Shown here in pieces: positions 61,608 through 64,000 of a DNA stretch of 64,000 bases. How positions within the stretch are numbered: the first letter of the stretch is position 1; every line of letters begins with the position of its first letter. The DNA is from CAYWWM01 sp965198025 (GTDB taxonomy: Bacteria; Acidobacteriota; Terriglobia; 2-12-FULL-54-10), in NCBI GenBank assembly GCA_965198025.1, contig OZ240237.1, positions 992,001-1,056,000 of the forward strand, read 5' to 3'. Made by a program: the position numbers and the translations under genes. The notes under the pieces were generated by a model. The model saw only the letters and a list, made by a program, of their open reading frames with translations, was not told the origin of the DNA and did not search any database.

Positions 61608-62387
61608 ATGAACCAGCCGGTCCAACGCGGCCACAACGGCAGGAATCCGGGCTTTTCTGCATCGTTTGCATCGCATGCTTTCGTTTTCCTATACCTCCTC
61701 AGCTTCCTGCCGCCCACAGCCGCCGAGGTCATCGAGAAGTCCGGCACCTTTGCCGGCAAGACCGTGCAGTACAAGGTCGTGCTGCCGAACGATTTCGATC
61801 CTGTAAAGGCCTATCCCGGCGTCCTGGCGTTCTCCGGCGGCACGCAGACGATGCGCACCGTGGACAGTGCCATTGACCGCTTCTGGCGCGACGAGGCCGA
61901 GCGCAGGGGTTATATCGTAGTCATTCCTGCCTCGATCACCCCCCAAGGCTGGCTCTACTTCGAAGAGGAGGGCGCGCAGATTTTCCCCGAGTTCCTAGAC
62001 CATTTCCTTCGCGACTACAAAATTCTGGACAATAAGTTCCACGTTGCAGGCAACTCAAACGGCGGCTTGAGCTCGTTCTATATCGGGGCGAGCCACGCTC
62101 CGTATTTCTGGTCGGTCACCGGGCTGCCCGGATACATTTTCAACCCCACCCCCGAACAGCTACGCTCTCTCTCGACGGTGTGCCTCCACATGTATGTTGG
62201 AGAGCGGGACGCTCCGTGGCGGGCCGCTATGGAATCCCAGGCCCAGCAGTTTGCCGCGCGCGGCATGGCTATTGACATCTCGGTCGAGCCGGGCCAAGGG
62301 CACGGCATCCGCACGCTTGCCGGCGAAGGCGCCAAGCGGCTTTTTGATCAGTTTGAGAAGGATCGCCGGGGCTGCCCGTCGCAGTAG
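61608..62387 (+). CDS. Secreted alpha/beta hydrolase (esterase/depolymerase-like)
   Basis: This 259-residue protein has an N-terminal signal (about residues 19-38, ending SFLPPTAAEV). The nucleophile is Ser in AGNSNGG, a variant of the GxSxG elbow. The likely acid is Asp in VGERDAPW and the base His in GQGHGI. VLAFSGGTQTMRT near residue 75 is the oxyanion region. Relatives include PHB-depolymerase-like and feruloyl-esterase-like enzymes; the substrate is unknown. A TATACT -10-like box lies upstream near 61572. Confidence 0.85.
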   Translation: MNQPVQRGHNGRNPGFSASFASHAFVFLYLLSFLPPTAAEVIEKSGTFAGKTVQYKVVLPNDFDPVKAYPGVLAFSGGTQTMRTVDSAIDRFWRDEAERRGYIVVIPASITPQGWLYFEEEGAQIFPEFLDHFLRDYKILDNKFHVAGNSNGGLSSFYIGASHAPYFWSVTGLPGYIFNPTPEQLRSLSTVCLHMYVGERDAPWRAAMESQAQQFAARGMAIDISVEPGQGHGIRTLAGEGAKRLFDQFEKDRRGCPSQ

Positions 62388-62804
62388 AGCGGCGCTGGTC
62401 AATCGCCCTGTCGTGACCGTTTCCGGGGCAGGGCGATTTGCTCGCCGGAACGAAGCGTCGAATGGAGCAGTACCTTTATCGTTTATCGTTGTAATTGCTC
62501 CTGTTTGGCCATCTTCGCCCGTGAGCAAAGGGATACGGGCCGGAAGCGCTGAAATCGTAAAATCATGCACTTGTTTCGACGTTGCCTTGCGTTGAGCGCC
62601 ATACTCCTCTTCTCAAACCTGCCCGGTACACAGACGCTGAATAATTTATCATGAGGCTGCCAACTTCAAGGTACAGTCTGGACGTTCATCCGCGCAGCGA
62701 GTGGCTGCGCCATGCACTCTCTTGTTGTATCCTGTTAATCTGGAGATGAGCATGACCCAGGGGATAGACACTGGCTACCAAGAGCCTCACCAAAGGTGGA
62801 ACCC
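62388..62804. other. Spacer with a strong hairpin and a short signal-like frame
   Basis: A perfect 10 bp inverted repeat, AATCGCCCTG (62401-62410) with CAGGGCGATT (62429-62438), follows the hydrolase gene and may end its transcript; no T-run follows. A 29-codon frame (62565-62654) reads MHLFRRCLALSAILLFSNLP, which looks like a signal peptide without a mature protein. I see no other gene. An AAAGGTGG ribosome binding site at the right edge serves the next gene. Confidence 0.5.
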
Positions 62805-64000
62805 ATGAAAGGTTTCACTCTGGCAGCCCGCGTCTTCATTGCACTGGCGGGACTGCTGTCGGTCGCAATCCTGACAACCTCAGCGACCCTGCTCTACAAT
62901 TCGGCGACGGCGTTGCGCGACGAAGCTGAAATCGCCGCCGTAAATTTGGCAGAGTTGATTTCGGAACAATATGCCGAAATGGGCGAGATCTCGCTGGCCA
63001 ATGTCGCGCGGACGTTGGATGCCACGCTCGACGATCCAATGACGGCCCAGGCGCGCATCGTCGCCCACATGGTCGAGGCTGCGGAAGCCGCCGGATACGA
63101 CCCGCCCCGCATCATCGAAATCCTGCAAGCCATCGTCCGGGATACGGTGGTCGACGAGTTCTGGATCACCGACGATCAAGCCTACGCCTATCTCACCAAC
63201 GTCCGTGATGCAAACAACGCTCTAGTGCCTTTCCAATTCGATCCTGATCCTGCGGTGCAGCCGCAGGCGTCCAAGTTCTACACCTTGCTGACGGCCCCCC
63301 TCGACGGCGTTGAGTTCATCACGCAGCCGGCGCAGGTGCGGGAGATCGACCAACAGGTTTTCAAGTACGTCGGCGTTGGCGGCGTCGACCAGCCGCGGAT
63401 CGTGCAAGTCGGGGATGCGCTGGTGTTCGGCGATCAAGAGCTGCTGAGGAATGTCTATGCCTCGCAGCGGCCCGATGTCTCGGCCGTGATCGAAGGCATC
63501 CTGGGCCAACACATGACCGTGCAGACCACGATTCTGGATTACTTCGTGTCTTCCGCTGAAGCCGCCGGGTGGACGAGCAGCGAGATCAACCAACGGCTAC
63601 AACGCATCGTCGGCACCACCACCATCGGGGAGATTCGCATCATCGACCCCCGCGGCGGCACGATCTACTCCAACATTCCGTCCGGCGAAGCAGGCCAAGC
63701 CCTGGCCGACACGCCGCACTTCGAAGACCTCGGCGCCCTGCTGGAGGGATCAGAGACGATCGTCGAGCATCCGACATCACCACGCGCCTCCGACGGCACC
63801 ATCTACAAGTACGTCACCATGGCCAGCCGGAATTCCTCACGCCTGATCCAGGTGGGCGTGCCGATTGAAAGCAGCGCGGGCAATCTGCTCTACTCGGTCT
63901 ACCAGCAGCAGGCCGACATCCTGGTCCGCAACCGAAACCTCCAAGCGCTCTGGATTATCAATCTTGAGGGCGAGCTAGCCGCAGCCGCGCCGCGCCAGGA
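62805..64000 (+). CDS. Membrane-anchored sensor-like protein, N-terminal part (partial)
   Basis: The frame opens at the ATG at 62805 after AAAGGTGG and stays open to the window edge (about 398 codons). A transmembrane helix (AARVFIALAGLLSVAILTTSA) comes first. Two related extracytoplasmic modules follow: one has EAAEAAGYDPPRIIEILQAIVRDTVVDEFWITDD, the other SSAEAAGWTSSEINQRLQRI and IGEIRIIDPRGGTIYSN. This resembles a double Cache-type sensor with an internal duplication. The output domain (kinase, cyclase, phosphatase or chemotaxis) lies outside, so its class is unknown. Confidence 0.7.
   Translation, partial: MKGFTLAARVFIALAGLLSVAILTTSATLLYNSATALRDEAEIAAVNLAELISEQYAEMGEISLANVARTLDATLDDPMTAQARIVAHMVEAAEAAGYDPPRIIEILQAIVRDTVVDEFWITDDQAYAYLTNVRDANNALVPFQFDPDPAVQPQASKFYTLLTAPLDGVEFITQPAQVREIDQQVFKYVGVGGVDQPRIVQVGDALVFGDQELLRNVYASQRPDVSAVIEGILGQHMTVQTTILDYFVSSAEAAGWTSSEINQRLQRIVGTTTIGEIRIIDPRGGTIYSNIPSGEAGQALADTPHFEDLGALLEGSETIVEHPTSPRASDGTIYKYVTMASRNSSRLIQVGVPIESSAGNLLYSVYQQQADILVRNRNLQALWIINLEGELAAAAPRQ

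Noticed and set aside
62565..62654. 29-codon frame resembling a signal peptide
   Set aside because: It has no mature domain and is too short to support. It is mentioned in the spacer entry.

Overview
This 64 kb window looks like chromosomal DNA of a Gram-negative bacterium, most likely an Acidobacteriota member (possibly Bryobacterales-like). The support is indirect. Many housekeeping genes are interleaved with lone metabolic genes, there is a Kdo hydroxylase that implies lipopolysaccharide, retroviral-type clan AA proteases and amidohydrolases with Ig-like tails occur, and the spacers carry short hairpin-rich repeats. The phylum call is inference, because no rRNA is present.

Left core segment (1-8.6 kb): the 3' end of RNase G, two small membrane proteins, an M24 peptidase, DUF167 and YggS proteins, thymidylate kinase with the DNA polymerase III delta' subunit, a divergent Hfq, a hotdog thioesterase, a DinB-like protein, a TPR protein and the Kdo hydroxylase.

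Accessory segment (about 8.5-30.4 kb): a VapBC toxin-antitoxin pair, a 1,620-residue SF1 helicase fused to a PD-(D/E)XK nuclease, a secreted FGE-sulfatase-fold protein, a frameshifted metal-associated outer-membrane-like gene, a penicillin-acylase-family lipoprotein, a ferric iron ABC transporter (ATPase, binding protein, permease) and a giant Calx-beta/beta-barrel gene broken by two frameshifts. The layout is unusual. A 110 bp piece of the Kdo hydroxylase 5' end is repeated exactly after vapBC, and a 41 bp piece recurs after the helicase gene. A decayed copy of the 3' end of an SDR gene lies at 9.7 kb, while the intact SDR gene closes the segment at 30.3-31.1 kb. I read this as a composite insertion hotspot. 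No integrase or transposase is visible.

Right core segment (30.3-64 kb): an SDR and a LON-substrate-domain protein; a MoxR/chelatase-like AAA+ ATPase with its von Willebrand A partner; a selenocysteine tRNA followed by an aspartic protease and a 59-residue basic protein; a secreted deacetylase-like protein, a VTT membrane protein and a glycosyltransferase; a MatC/SLC13-like permease; cystathionine beta-synthase; tRNA-Leu(CAA); and a PIN-TRAM protein. These are followed by the replication/translation cluster ssb-prs-rplY-pth-rpsF-rpsR-rplI-dnaB-alr on the minus strand, then an aryl-acid adenylating enzyme, two secreted amidohydrolases, mazG, a GNAT protein, mnmA with a cysteine desulfurase, murJ, a secreted alpha/beta hydrolase, and a sensor-like membrane protein cut off by the window end.

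Functional links: mnmA and the cysteine desulfurase are paired for tRNA 2-thiolation. The tRNA-Sec shows that the organism probably makes selenoproteins, although no selA, selB or selD is in the window. Several minus-10 boxes sit only six bases ahead of a start codon or directly ahead of an RNA gene, which suggests extended -10 promoters and some leaderless messages.
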